A stretch of DNA of 64,000 nt, taken from an uncultured Phycisphaerales bacterium. Its GTDB lineage: Bacteria; Planctomycetota; Phycisphaerae; Phycisphaerales; SM1A02. The stretch lies in assembly GCA_905480395.1 (NCBI GenBank), contig CAJQQE010000032.1, positions 1 through 64,000 on the forward strand. The letters are read 5' to 3'. Below are positions 17,616-27,089 of this stretch, in pieces. The first letter of the stretch is position 1. Every line of letters begins with the position of its first letter. Below the pieces are notes generated by a model. It had not been told where the DNA came from. It searched no databases and saw nothing but the letters and a program-made list of their open reading frames with translations. The position numbers and the translations under genes are program-made.

Positions 17616-20600
17616 ATGTCATTGAGAATTCTCAGTCACGCGACCGTCGTCGTCATCGCATCATTCTTCGCTTCCTCCGCAATCGCCGTTGATGGCTGGT
17701 GCGAGCAACCGGCATTGGCGGGAAAGACGCTGGTCTTTGCGAGCGAGGGCGATCTCTGGATTGCGTCGCTCCCGGAGGCAGGGGTTGTCACCGCGCCGAT
17801 CGCCGCCCATCGACTCACCAGCGGAAGCGGGATCGAGTCGCATCCGGTCCTCAACGCCGACGGTTCGATGGTCGCGTACTCGGCGACGTACGATGGCAAC
17901 CACGACGTCTATCTCATGCCGATCGCCGGTGGCCCGCCGACCCGTCTGACCTACCACCCAGGTCGAGACGTGCCGCTCTGCTTCAGTGCAGACGGACGTC
18001 AGGTCGCATTTCGTTCCGCCCGCTCGGCACCGCAGGGACATCCAACCCTCTACACCGTGTCACTTGGCGGTGGATTGCCGAAGTCTGCGGGCTTCGGCCC
18101 GTGTTCGCTGGTGAGTTTCTCGTCGACTGGAAAACAGATTGTCTTCACGCCGTGGTCAAACGAGACCTCGAATTGGAAGGGATACCGCGGTGGCACCGCG
18201 CCGGATCTTTGGATTGGTGTTCCGGAAGCGGCCAATTTTCGACGCTTGACCAACGATCCCGCGAATGACCTCTTTCCAATGTTCATCAACGGACGAGTGG
18301 TCTTTCTCTCCGATCGTGCCGGTGAACCAAACCTCTTTAGCGTGCGATCGGATGGCAATGAACTCCGACAGATCACGACCTTCGAACCGGACCCCGAAAC
18401 GCCGACGGCGATTGGAGGATACGAACTCCGCTGGCCCAGTCCGGATCGGCGTCGAGGAGCCAATCGGGTAGTTTTCTGCCAAGGGGGAAGTCTTGCGATT
18501 GCCGAGTTGGGCGATGCTCAGACTCCGGCAAGGATCGACCGGATCGCGGTCACTTTGGTTTCAGATCGGGCGAGGGCGAGAGTCCGAACGGCAGATGCAC
18601 TGGAGGATCTCACCGATTTCTCGATTTCGCCCGATGGCCAAACACTCTTGCTGGAATCACGCGGAGATCTGCTCACCGTGGTGCTTCGAGATCTCGAGGA
18701 CGATTCAATTCCCACTGGCGTGGTACGGCAGATCACGAAATCCGCGGGAGATCGGGAACGATCTGCCGCATTCATCGACGATCGTCAGATCGCGCTGGTG
18801 ACCGATCGCGGCGGTGAACAGCAGTTGGGGCGGCTTCAGCTCGGCGAGCCGGGGGCGCCGTATCTACTGACCGATGATCGCGTGGACTGGCTGCTGGATG
18901 TGGTGGTGGCGCCGAACGGGCAGCGGATTGCCATGACCGATCGTACTGGCCGCCTGCATCTACTGGAATTGGCGACGGGAAATCTCAAAACCATCGATCG
19001 AAGCGATGCCGGCGAGATCACCGACGTCGCTTTCAGTGGCGATTCAATGTGGCTGGCGTTCGCTCGTCCAATGCCGGGGAATTGGAGCAGCGTGGCAATT
19101 CACGCGGTGCGGACCGGCCGAACCATCGAGGTATCGAACGGACTCACGCGAGATGGATCGCCGAGGTTCTCCAATGATGGTCGATACCTCTTCTTTCTCA
19201 GCGATCGGGAATTCGATGCGACCCTCGGCACCCTGGATTTCGAACATGTCTTTCTTCGCCCCACGCAGGTTTGGGCGACACCGCTCTTGATGGCGACGCC
19301 GCCGCCCTTGTCGGCGGTCCGGGATCTGACCTCCGTCGTCGATGAGGAATCGTCCGCGGAAGTCGAAGAAATGGCGGACGGGGTGGTTCAAGACGGCGAA
19401 GACGGAGTCCAACGGCTCCGCATCGATGCCGACGGACTCATCGATCGAGCGGTGCGATTGTCACTCCCCGCCGGAGATTACGGAGAGATCTTCCCGGTCA
19501 ACGACGGACTGCTGGTCCTCGACCGACCCACCGAAACGTTGCTCGCCGAAGTTTGGCCCCCGCCGCCGCTCGGCGCCGCCAACGGCACGTTGCATCATTA
19601 CGATTTGGAGACCGAGAAGGCGACGGAGATCGCTGACCAGATTTCCGTGGTCCGAATGACCAGAGATGGATCGCGGGTCGTCATGCACGGCGAGAACGGT
19701 TTCGGGGTGTTTGACCTCGAGGGCATGGAGGGGCCGCACCCGGTCAAACTCGAGTCGGCGCCGATGCTCGTGGATGCACCGGCCGAGTGGGCGCAGATCC
19801 TTGACGAGGCCTGGCGCCTCCAGCGGGACTTCTTTTGGAACCCCGAACTCAATGGGATTGACTGGGATTCGATTCGCATCAAGTACCAGGCGCTCCTGCC
19901 TCGGATTGGGAATCGCGTCGAACTGAATCGACTCATCGGCGAGATGATTGCCGAGCTTGGGACCAGTCATACCTACGTCTGGGGTGGAGACGTTCGGTTG
20001 GGTTCCGATCCAGTGGACGTTGGCCTGGTTGGTGCGGATTTGGTCGCTGATGGTTCACGGGTTCGTCTTGGGAAGATCCTGAAGGCCCCGAGTTGGAGTG
20101 ATGTTTCCACAGGGCCGCTCGGAGGCGTTTGGCAGCGGGTTGCCGAGAACGACATCCTTCGATCGATTGACGGAACGCCGGTCACGGTCAACGTGAATCC
20201 GTACTCGCTCTTGCAGAACAAAGCTGGCGATGTGGTCGAGCTTGGTCTTTCGGACGAACCCGGGGGAACGATCCGTCTGGTGAAAATACGGCCGATAGAT
20301 GATGAGTCTGAACTCCGCTATCTCGCCTGGGTGGAAAGAAATCGGGCGGCGGTCGAGAAGGCCAGCGACGGCCGACTCGGATACCTGCACATCCCAGACA
20401 TGGATGGAGAAGGGCTTTCGATGTTCGGTCGGCTTTTCAATCCACAGGCGGGGAAGGATGGCATGCTCATCGACGTTCGCGGAAATGGCGGCGGCTTCGT
20501 GAGTCAGATGATCATCAGTCGTCTGGCCCGGAAACCTTGGGCGTATTCACAGGGAAGGCACGGGGTCGCAGAGTCGTATCCCGCACGAGTCATGGCGGGC

Positions 20601-21005
20601 CCTCGAGCCGTGCTGATCGATCAATTCGCGGGTTCCGATGGCGATATCTTTCCGGAGTCGTTTCGGATGCTCAAGATCGGGCCGCTGATTGGTACCCGGA
20701 CTTGGGGCGGGGTGGTCGGCATCCGGGCGGACAAACCGACCGTGGATGGGGGCATCACCACGCAGCCCGAGTACGCCTGGTGGGAACCGACCCGTGGATG
20801 GAGCCTGGAGAATTCCGGGGTCGCTCCCGACATCGAGGTCCAACTCACGCCGACCAACTGGCTCGACGGGGTCGATCCGCAACTCGATCGGGGAATTCAA
20901 TGGCTGCTCGAAGATCTGAAGGAGAACCCGATGCCTCGACCGACCCAGCCGCCGTATCCTGGCGACGGAGCCGGGCCGGCCTTCGGGCGCGAACCGTCTT
21001 TGTAG
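17616..21005 (+). CDS. Secreted tricorn-like S41 serine protease
   Basis: This protein has 1129 aa with a signal peptide at about 1-23. The first about 680 residues are WD/beta-propeller blades ('PVLNADGSMVAYSATYDGNHD' type repeats), then a PDZ-like domain (about 790-880), then an S41 peptidase domain. The likely nucleophile is Ser in 'QFAGSDGDIFPESF' at about 1006; the His is in 'ELGTSHTYVWGG' and a late acidic residue lies near 'TWGGVVGI'. Tricorn homologues trim peptides; here export to periplasm or surface is suggested by the signal peptide. I chose the second ATG because AGGGG lies 6 nt upstream and the signal peptide starts there. The C-terminal 20 residues are Pro/Gly-rich. Confidence 0.9.
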   Translation: MSLRILSHATVVVIASFFASSAIAVDGWCEQPALAGKTLVFASEGDLWIASLPEAGVVTAPIAAHRLTSGSGIESHPVLNADGSMVAYSATYDGNHDVYLMPIAGGPPTRLTYHPGRDVPLCFSADGRQVAFRSARSAPQGHPTLYTVSLGGGLPKSAGFGPCSLVSFSSTGKQIVFTPWSNETSNWKGYRGGTAPDLWIGVPEAANFRRLTNDPANDLFPMFINGRVVFLSDRAGEPNLFSVRSDGNELRQITTFEPDPETPTAIGGYELRWPSPDRRRGANRVVFCQGGSLAIAELGDAQTPARIDRIAVTLVSDRARARVRTADALEDLTDFSISPDGQTLLLESRGDLLTVVLRDLEDDSIPTGVVRQITKSAGDRERSAAFIDDRQIALVTDRGGEQQLGRLQLGEPGAPYLLTDDRVDWLLDVVVAPNGQRIAMTDRTGRLHLLELATGNLKTIDRSDAGEITDVAFSGDSMWLAFARPMPGNWSSVAIHAVRTGRTIEVSNGLTRDGSPRFSNDGRYLFFLSDREFDATLGTLDFEHVFLRPTQVWATPLLMATPPPLSAVRDLTSVVDEESSAEVEEMADGVVQDGEDGVQRLRIDADGLIDRAVRLSLPAGDYGEIFPVNDGLLVLDRPTETLLAEVWPPPPLGAANGTLHHYDLETEKATEIADQISVVRMTRDGSRVVMHGENGFGVFDLEGMEGPHPVKLESAPMLVDAPAEWAQILDEAWRLQRDFFWNPELNGIDWDSIRIKYQALLPRIGNRVELNRLIGEMIAELGTSHTYVWGGDVRLGSDPVDVGLVGADLVADGSRVRLGKILKAPSWSDVSTGPLGGVWQRVAENDILRSIDGTPVTVNVNPYSLLQNKAGDVVELGLSDEPGGTIRLVKIRPIDDESELRYLAWVERNRAAVEKASDGRLGYLHIPDMDGEGLSMFGRLFNPQAGKDGMLIDVRGNGGGFVSQMIISRLARKPWAYSQGRHGVAESYPARVMAGPRAVLIDQFAGSDGDIFPESFRMLKIGPLIGTRTWGGVVGIRADKPTVDGGITTQPEYAWWEPTRGWSLENSGVAPDIEVQLTPTNWLDGVDPQLDRGIQWLLEDLKENPMPRPTQPPYPGDGAGPAFGREPSL

Positions 21006-21053
21006 GGCGAATATTGTTTTTTCGGACCTCGATGAGATACCCTCTCTCCTTCA

Positions 21054-21980
21054 ATGATGCCTGAAGAACCAAACCAATCTGTCGCCCGTGGCGGCCTCTA
21101 CATGACGCTGGGGATGCTTGCTGTGGCGTTGATGGGGGCCGTGGTCAAGTGGGCCTCGGCGGGGTTCAGCACCGAACTTCTCACCTCACTGCGATTCATC
21201 TTCGGATTGGTCATTACCGTCGCGATCTTCGCCGTCGGGCGTCGCGTTTCCCTGAAGTCCGATTCTCTGAAGATTCAGATCCTGATCGGATTGTCGTGGG
21301 TCCTATTGGTCGGCATCTACTACCTCTCGATCCGGTTCATTCCACTCATGGACGCGACGCTTCTGCTCAACACCGCGGCGATATTCGCCCCGATCTTCGC
21401 AAGGGTGATTGATGGCAAGCGAGAGCCGAGGCTGGTGTGGATCGGGATTGTGATCGGTTTCCTCGGTGTCACGGTCGTTCTTCGTCCCGGGCCCCAGTTG
21501 TTTGAGAACCCGATTTCCCTCATCGGAATTCTGGCGGGAATCTTCGCTGGCTTCCGGGTGTTCCTGTTGTCCAAGGTCAAGCATGAACCATCTCAGCGGA
21601 CGACGATTTACTCGCTTGCCGTCGGGAGCATCTTCTGTCTGCTCGTCATGGCCGCGGTCGGATTTCCGATTCAGGTGCCGCAATGGGAAGTGATGCTCTT
21701 CACGCCACGCCAGATCTTCGTGCCCTTCTTCGTTGATTCCTCATTGGTCCTGGCAGTGATCGTCCTCGGTGGGTTCTCCGTACTGGTGAACATGTTCATG
21801 GCGAAGAGTCTCCGCTTCGCGACGGTGGGCCAGATCTCGCCGTTTCGGTACACGGCGGTGGCCTTTGCAGGTTTTCTGGACTGGAGCATCTGGGGTGTCG
21901 AGCCGACCTGGCCGAGCTACGTCGGTTTCTCGCTGGTACTGGTCGGGGTGATGGTCATCATTCGAGGAAGTCGCGTCTGA
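21054..21980 (+). CDS. EamA/DMT-family transporter
   Basis: This 308-aa integral membrane protein has about ten helices in two repeated halves, the EamA (drug/metabolite transporter) plan. The first half starts 'GGLYMTLGMLAVALMGAVVK' and the second starts near residue 150. It is close to members annotated as S-adenosylmethionine uptake or RhaT-like permeases, but no substrate can be read from the sequence. It follows the tricorn gene by 48 bp with no evident terminator, so read-through is possible. Confidence 0.88.
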   Translation: MMPEEPNQSVARGGLYMTLGMLAVALMGAVVKWASAGFSTELLTSLRFIFGLVITVAIFAVGRRVSLKSDSLKIQILIGLSWVLLVGIYYLSIRFIPLMDATLLLNTAAIFAPIFARVIDGKREPRLVWIGIVIGFLGVTVVLRPGPQLFENPISLIGILAGIFAGFRVFLLSKVKHEPSQRTTIYSLAVGSIFCLLVMAAVGFPIQVPQWEVMLFTPRQIFVPFFVDSSLVLAVIVLGGFSVLVNMFMAKSLRFATVGQISPFRYTAVAFAGFLDWSIWGVEPTWPSYVGFSLVLVGVMVIIRGSRV

Positions 21981-21990
21981 TCAGGGCGCA

Positions 21991-22027
21991 GAACCGCCAC
22001 CTCGTTGGTATTCGAGGTGCCATGGTT
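21991..22027. terminator. Hairpin between convergent genes
   Basis: CACCTCG and CGAGGTG form a 7-bp stem around an 8-nt loop, extended by outer GAACC/GGTTC pairing. It lies in the 91-bp gap between the transporter and the MmgE/PrpD gene. There is no U-run, so termination is a guess from position. Confidence 0.4.
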
Positions 22028-22071
22028 CCGCGCGGGCGAGGTCCGTCCGCATTCGATTCTCGGGCACCGGC

Positions 22072-23637
22072 TTATTCGAAGCGGCCGTGAGCTCGGATCT
22101 CGAAGTCGTTCATGGCGTTCAATTCATCCGAGGTGAGCGAATCAACTTGGCGGAATCGCTTGAACACGGGGTCGGGGTCTTCGAGGGCGAGTTGGCCGAG
22201 GACGTGAGCCTTATTTTCAAGGATGTCTTCGAGGTCGCAATCTGTGTTCCGAGCATGGCCGGAGGGATACATGACCAAGCCGGAGTCGAGACTGCGCCCG
22301 TCGGTGGTCTCGATGATCACGGAGGTCGGGATACCGTCCGGGTAGCGATCGTCGTATTCCTTGCCGCCATGTGCGAATTCGATCTTCTCCATCAGTGATC
22401 GCGTTTCCGGATGGAAGATGGCCTTTTCGTCGAAGTCGTACGGCGTGAGGATCAAGCTCTTCCACATCGCATCGTTGCCGTCGGCGATGGCACCGGAACC
22501 GCCGGCCTTTGCGGCGTCGATCGCTTTCCGGAGAAGGGTCGAAACGATGTAGACCATCGAGTGGTCAGCGCTTTGACGGGTCTTGGGGTCTCGTTTCGCG
22601 GGATCACCAATGATGCCAAAGGCCGGTTCGTAGGCCACGATTCGGATGGTCTTGATGAGGTCGGGGTTCTCGAGCAGGTCAGGGTTCGCCGAGACGAGAT
22701 CGATCATTCCCTGAAGCGCGCCAGCGGATTGGTGCTCATAGAGCCCGAGCTTGAAGTGCATGCCCATCACCGCAAAATCGTCACCCGAATGGCTGAGCAC
22801 GAGGTCGAACGGCGCATCGCCGTCGGTTGGTTCGAACTGTCGCCAGATCGCCTCCGGGTTTCGGAAGATGTCACGGGGGCCAAGGAAGCCCCGCATCGAT
22901 CGCATCATGGCGACAACGGCGACTTCGGTGGAAATCGCGGCGGACGCTCCCTTCGAATCGGAAAGTTGCTTACCCGCGCGGATGGCTCGCCACGGGATGA
23001 AGTGGGCGACGGTCATGCCGATCGCGGATTCAATCTGTTCGGCCGAGGCGCCCATCATCGCGCCGTAGACGGCCGCGGAGGCGATGGCGCCGTGCACCAC
23101 GTGGTCGATTCGGTAGCTCTTGAGGCTGAAGACTTCAGCGAGGCGACCTCGGATCTCATCGTGCAGGATCATGGCTCGGAGGGCGTGAGCACCATCGCGT
23201 CCGGCCATCTGGGCGGCGGCGACGGGGACGGCGTAGAAATCGTTGTGTCCGAATTCGCCCGCGGTGTGACCGAATTTCGGATTGAATCCAAAGTTCGTCC
23301 CGTTGGAGTCCCACTCTCGAACTGCCGAGCAGTTGGCGAGAATGGCTTTCTCAGGTGCGACCGTGGTCGAGGAGCCAAACACGGTCGCGCCCTTTGGGTG
23401 GGGATAGTCAGCGGCTTCCTCTCGGAGGACGATCGGCGCGTTGGTTCCCAGGGCAATGGCCGAGAGTCCGCAGACCGCCGCGTCGGCGAAGAACTGCCGA
23501 GTCTTTTCCTTGACCGCTTCGGAAGGTTCGCCAAAGTCTCGACGCATGAACCCGATCGCAAACTCGGCAATACCCAGGGCTTGGTTGGAATCTCGGGCGA
23601 GAAGCGTGGCGGTGGACGGATCGACGGAGAGGGTCAT
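22072..23637 (-). CDS. prpD: MmgE/PrpD family protein (2-methylcitrate dehydratase-like)
   Basis: This 521-aa protein belongs to the MmgE/PrpD fold, whose best-known member dehydrates 2-methylcitrate in the propionate-degrading methylcitrate cycle. Family features are the helical N-domain ('KEKTRQFFADAAVCGLSAIA') with the 'REWDSNGTNFG' loop, 'AGEFGHNDFYAVPVAAAQ', and the C-terminal 'YPDGIPTSVIIETTDG'. I start at the second ATG, since the first 17 residues of the longer frame are Pro/Ser-rich and unlike the family. No prpB or prpC is here, so the substrate is not certain, but a B12/MeaB-type gene 1.2 kb upstream in the same direction also belongs to propionate or acyl-CoA metabolism. Confidence 0.85.
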   Translation of the reverse strand: MTLSVDPSTATLLARDSNQALGIAEFAIGFMRRDFGEPSEAVKEKTRQFFADAAVCGLSAIALGTNAPIVLREEAADYPHPKGATVFGSSTTVAPEKAILANCSAVREWDSNGTNFGFNPKFGHTAGEFGHNDFYAVPVAAAQMAGRDGAHALRAMILHDEIRGRLAEVFSLKSYRIDHVVHGAIASAAVYGAMMGASAEQIESAIGMTVAHFIPWRAIRAGKQLSDSKGASAAISTEVAVVAMMRSMRGFLGPRDIFRNPEAIWRQFEPTDGDAPFDLVLSHSGDDFAVMGMHFKLGLYEHQSAGALQGMIDLVSANPDLLENPDLIKTIRIVAYEPAFGIIGDPAKRDPKTRQSADHSMVYIVSTLLRKAIDAAKAGGSGAIADGNDAMWKSLILTPYDFDEKAIFHPETRSLMEKIEFAHGGKEYDDRYPDGIPTSVIIETTDGRSLDSGLVMYPSGHARNTDCDLEDILENKAHVLGQLALEDPDPVFKRFRQVDSLTSDELNAMNDFEIRAHGRFE

Positions 23638-23739
23638 CGGGGGAGAACTCCAGGAAGGACACGGCGAGCGGACTATTTTAGGGGACATTGCCCGAAGGCG
23701 ACAGTGGACTGCGATCGGATGATCAATGGTTCAGGAGCC

Positions 23740-24309
23740 TCAGCTCAGGGGGCATTTTCCGTAGAGGACGGATCCCTCGGGGACCTCACCCTCCGGGACG
23801 TCAAATCCAAAGGTTCGATACAGGCTGCGGGCCGCGGCATTGTCACCGGCGACTTCGAGGGTGAGGTCGCTGCAGCCGAGTGCTCTGGCGTGATCGGCGC
23901 AGACCGAGAGCATGCGTCGGCCGATGCCTCGGCCTTGAGCCTCTGGGATCACGTAGAGATCATGAATGTTGATTCGTTCGCCGGCTTCAAACGAGCTGAG
24001 GATTCGTTGCGCGATGAGCATCGCCACGGTCTCAGGCTTTTTCGTGTCGTTCTCCGAGCCGAGATCCTCTGCCAACAGGACGAAGGCCGCTCGGCGACCA
24101 AGGAACGGTGCCACCGTGTCCTTCACCGACGGCGAAAGTGTCACGTTTGAGACGTCGGCAAAGCCTTGGACGAGTCGGCGGACGGTGGCGACGTCCCGAG
24201 CATCGTTGAAATCGGCGGGCCGAATCCGGATGGTTTTCGGATCATGGAATTTTCCAGAGGCTGAATCAGTGGTGGGATGGCCGTGATCGGCGGAAGTTGG
24301 AGGGGTCAT
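23740..24309 (-). CDS. GNAT-family N-acetyltransferase
   Basis: This 189-aa protein carries the acetyl-CoA binding core 'PEAQGRGIGRRMLSVCADHA' (the Q/RxxGxG/A motif) at about residues 118-137 and the following 'LTLEVAGDNAAARSLYRTFG' strand-turn-helix. The first 30 residues are probably disordered. The acceptor substrate is unknown. It starts 6 nt after the stop of the zinc-ribbon membrane protein, and an MmgE/PrpD gene follows after about 100 bp, so it is part of a minus-strand run. Confidence 0.9.
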   Translation of the reverse strand: MTPPTSADHGHPTTDSASGKFHDPKTIRIRPADFNDARDVATVRRLVQGFADVSNVTLSPSVKDTVAPFLGRRAAFVLLAEDLGSENDTKKPETVAMLIAQRILSSFEAGERINIHDLYVIPEAQGRGIGRRMLSVCADHARALGCSDLTLEVAGDNAAARSLYRTFGFDVPEGEVPEGSVLYGKCPLS

Positions 24310-24315
24310 GGGTCG

Positions 24316-24771
24316 TCAATTCTCCGGAGCGTTGGGGGGAGGCGAGCCTCCGGGATTGGGGATTTGTCGCGGGCTCCCGCACTCCGGACATCGATCGCTC
24401 TGGGCTCGTGAGCAGTCGAATCCGCATCGAGTGCAGATCGGAGTCCACCCTCCACGGGACGCTTCCTCGATCCCGAAGCGAATCTGGCCACGGATCCGGG
24501 TGATCTTCCAGGCGTGCATGATCACCATGGAAACCAGCAGGATGCCGATGATGAACGCCGTGGCTGGCAGGGGGGCGAGCGTACCGAACCACACATTGTG
24601 ACCCAGCAGGGTGAGCACGAGCGTGAAGGCCACGCTTTGGACGAATGTAGACGCCCACAATCGGAAGGGCCCAGGCGCCTTGGCTTTCGAGAGAACCAAA
24701 GTGCGCGTCGCCGCGGGGAGCGACTGAACTTCGGGGATTCGTTCGATGGTGAGGGGAATCAGGAACGCCAT
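24316..24771 (-). CDS. Membrane protein with C-terminal zinc ribbon
   Basis: This 151-aa protein of unknown function has two membrane helices at about 40-58 and 65-88, then a short basic segment and a zinc ribbon with the cysteine pairs CTRC and CPEC at about 116-134 ('CTRCGFDCSRAQSDRCPECG'), then a Pro-rich tail. The combination of a membrane anchor and one cytoplasmic zinc ribbon recurs in planctomycete hypothetical proteins. It lies tightly before the GNAT gene. Confidence 0.75.
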   Translation of the reverse strand: MAFLIPLTIERIPEVQSLPAATRTLVLSKAKAPGPFRLWASTFVQSVAFTLVLTLLGHNVWFGTLAPLPATAFIIGILLVSMVIMHAWKITRIRGQIRFGIEEASRGGWTPICTRCGFDCSRAQSDRCPECGSPRQIPNPGGSPPPNAPEN

Positions 24772-24888
24772 GGAGAATTCATTCCATGCAGCAAATGTGA
24801 GATATCAGGCCGAGCGGCCATTCCTGTCGGGGCCATCACGAAGATCCGCCGATCCTTCGAACCCGCGTGAATCCCGTTGGGCACGGGA

Positions 24889-26004
24889 TCAACCGAGGAG
24901 ATCCTCAAGCAATTCCACGACGCCCTTGCCTTCAGTGGCGATCGTTTCGTGCACTCGGCGGCCCTCTGCAATGTCGAGAAGTTCTCGAACCAGCTGATGT
25001 TCGCCAGCGTGATCCGCCTTGTTCACCACGAAGAGATCGGCGATCTCCAGAATGCCCGCCTTGTCCATTTGCACGGAGTCACCCATACCTGGCACGACGA
25101 CGACGGCCGTTCGGTCGACGTGCTCTCTGATGGCGACGTCATTCTGGCCCGCGCCGACGGTCTCGATCAGCAGGGTGTCCCAACCGGCTCCACCCACCAG
25201 TTCGATGATGTCTGGAAGGGACGCGTAGTCTTCGCCCACAATGGCAAGGCTGCGGTAGAACACGTTGTCGTCCACCGCGTTGAAGTCGACTCGAAGGCGA
25301 TCGCCGAGCAGCGCGCCGCTGGTGATCGGACTCATCGGATCGAACGCAACCACCGCCACCCGCTCACCGCGGCGGACCGCTTCGTTTGCCATCGCGGCGA
25401 CCAGCGTGCTTTTGCCAGCGCCGGGTGCTCCAGTCAGGCCGATCACTCGCTTGGGTCGCGCTCGTGGGGCTTCTGACGGGGGAGCGCCCGCGTGGGCCAG
25501 GCTCAGGACCCGGGCAAGCCGGGCGGAAGTGTTCTGGTAGGGGTTGTTTTCGTAGTCAGTGACGGACTTTCGCACGCTCCCGACGATGTCCTCCATGCTG
25601 GTCCCGGTGTGGAACACGTCGTTGACCCCGGCTTTGCGAAGCACCTCGACATCTTCCTGCGGAATGATGCCCCCGACGTTGACGGTGATGTCCGGCCGGC
25701 CGACGGCGTCGAGCTCCTTGAGGAGATTGGGTACCAGAACCAGATGGGAGTTACTCATCATCGAACAGGCGATGCAATCGACATCCTCATCCCGCGCTCC
25801 GATCGCGAGGCTGCGCGGCGTCTGCCAGAGGCCGGAGTAGATCACGTGGATGCCGCTGTCCCGCATTAAACGTGCAATGAGCTTGACGCCACGGTCATGA
25901 CCGTCGAGCCCCATCTTGCCCAGTAAGACACGGGGTCGATGAGGAAGGTCGCGGCAACGATCAATCTTTTCGATGGAAGTAGTTGGTTCGGTGGTCGCAC
26001 GCAT
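24889..26004 (-). CDS. B12-binding domain fused to MeaB/ArgK-type GTPase
   Basis: Two domains lie in 371 aa. Residues about 22-150 are a cobalamin-binding domain like the C-terminal part of methylmalonyl-CoA mutase, with the base-off motif DxHxxG as 'DGHDRG' at 34-39, then 'SGLWQTP' and 'VNVGGIIP'. Residues about 185-371 are a G3E-type GTPase of the MeaB family: Walker A 'GAPGAGKST' at 192-200, 'DPMSP', 'ETVGAGQND' and 'NKAD'. MeaB-type proteins load and protect B12 in acyl-CoA mutases. The order B12 domain then GTPase is that of IcmF, but the mutase domain that should follow is missing, and so is the C-terminal dimerisation arm of free MeaB. ATG at 26004 is used; a TTG two codons upstream is the alternative. 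Confidence 0.9.
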   Translation of the reverse strand: MRATTEPTTSIEKIDRCRDLPHRPRVLLGKMGLDGHDRGVKLIARLMRDSGIHVIYSGLWQTPRSLAIGARDEDVDCIACSMMSNSHLVLVPNLLKELDAVGRPDITVNVGGIIPQEDVEVLRKAGVNDVFHTGTSMEDIVGSVRKSVTDYENNPYQNTSARLARVLSLAHAGAPPSEAPRARPKRVIGLTGAPGAGKSTLVAAMANEAVRRGERVAVVAFDPMSPITSGALLGDRLRVDFNAVDDNVFYRSLAIVGEDYASLPDIIELVGGAGWDTLLIETVGAGQNDVAIREHVDRTAVVVVPGMGDSVQMDKAGILEIADLFVVNKADHAGEHQLVRELLDIAEGRRVHETIATEGKGVVELLEDLLG

Positions 26005-26164
26005 GATCAATGGGATCCGGCTGAGGCCCCGAGCATCTGACCCGGGTTCCTAGAAATTGATTTCGGACCGAGCATGATAGGGCTCCCGGCCTCCGGGTTG
26101 AGACCGGGGCCGGGATCGTTCAGGTCAATCGCGGAAAAAATAGGTTTTTGGGTCCGAAACTGGG

Positions 26165-27007
26165 TTAGTCGGTGCGCTCGGCGGATTTCTCGGAGGTCGC
26201 CTGGTCCGTTGGGTTGGATTCGTCCGCGGGTTCGGATTGTCCATCGTCGCCCTCTTCGCCTTCGCCCTCGTCTTTCTTGATCGGCTTCGCTTCTTCGGTC
26301 CATTCGTCGGGGTGGAATCGAGAGGCCAGTGCGCCGACGATCAGGTAGACATCGGCATACTCGTAATCATCAAGCACGATCGGTTCCGCTTGGTCCTTGA
26401 TGAGGACCTTCGCGATCGACTTTTTCATCCAGATGGACATGTCGATGTCGGCGATCTCATCGGCCGCAAAGACTCCGTCGGGCGTCGAGAATGAGCCGTC
26501 ATCTTCCAGCCGCCAGGCCTGCCCGCGGCGGCTCCAGAGTTTCCAGACGAACCATGGCGTGCCGAGGATGCCGGTGCCGACGAAGTAGACCCAGAAGTTG
26601 ACCCAGCGGTCGTAGCTGGCCGGAGGTTCTGGCTGGGTATTCTCGAAGTCGTCCTTGAGGGTCGCCTTGATCGTTTCGTATTCGGCCACCTCGACTTCGG
26701 TGAGCGGCGGCGGCGGTTGCTGAAATCCAGCTTCCTCAAATTTGGTTTTCATCGTCGTGAGCGACTCGTCCTCGGATTCGGTGATCGAGCCGTCGGCTTT
26801 TTTCCGGATGAGGGTCCACAGCATCCCTCGGATCTCGAGCGCAGCGCGGCGGGCGCTCAATTCCTCGTACTCCACGACCGCGGCTTCCTGATCCGGAATG
26901 GTCACCCAGTAGTCGTACGCGCCCCAGGCGCCTAAGCCGCCGCAGAGGACGATGTAAAGGACGTTCCAGAGGATGAAACTGCGCTTGACCGAAGTTTGAA
27001 TTGCCAT
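26165..27007 (-). CDS. Hypothetical membrane protein, 280 aa
   Basis: No family is recognised. There is a membrane helix at about residues 12-30 ('LWNVLYIVLCGGLGAWGAYD'), a charged helical stretch to about 130 with likely coiled coil, a second helix near 135-155 ('VNFWVYFVGTGILGTPWFVW'), then a small domain at about 160-235 ('LEDDGSFSTPDGVFAADEIA...LIVGALASRFHPDEW'). The C-terminus is a strongly acidic tail of about 40 residues rich in Glu and Asp. It begins a minus-strand run in front of the B12/GTPase gene, 160 bp apart, with a GC-rich hairpin in between but no clear terminator. Confidence 0.7.
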   Translation of the reverse strand: MAIQTSVKRSFILWNVLYIVLCGGLGAWGAYDYWVTIPDQEAAVVEYEELSARRAALEIRGMLWTLIRKKADGSITESEDESLTTMKTKFEEAGFQQPPPPLTEVEVAEYETIKATLKDDFENTQPEPPASYDRWVNFWVYFVGTGILGTPWFVWKLWSRRGQAWRLEDDGSFSTPDGVFAADEIADIDMSIWMKKSIAKVLIKDQAEPIVLDDYEYADVYLIVGALASRFHPDEWTEEAKPIKKDEGEGEEGDDGQSEPADESNPTDQATSEKSAERTD

Positions 27008-27089
27008 CTTTCGTGAGCCCTTTCGTCAGGCGAATTCCACCTGAACCGGAAGTCGGGGAGAACAAGCGAATGATCGCTCATCCTGTTGC

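Noticed and set aside
22411-24150. 579-codon plus-strand frame opposite prpD and the GNAT gene
   Set aside because: It runs antisense through two well-recognised families and has low-complexity Arg/Gly/Asp composition.
26070-26115. GC-rich hairpin between the 280-aa membrane protein and the B12/GTPase gene as a terminator
   Set aside because: The stem (CCCGGCC...GGCCGGG with a bulge) has no U-run after it on the minus strand, so it was not listed as a terminator.
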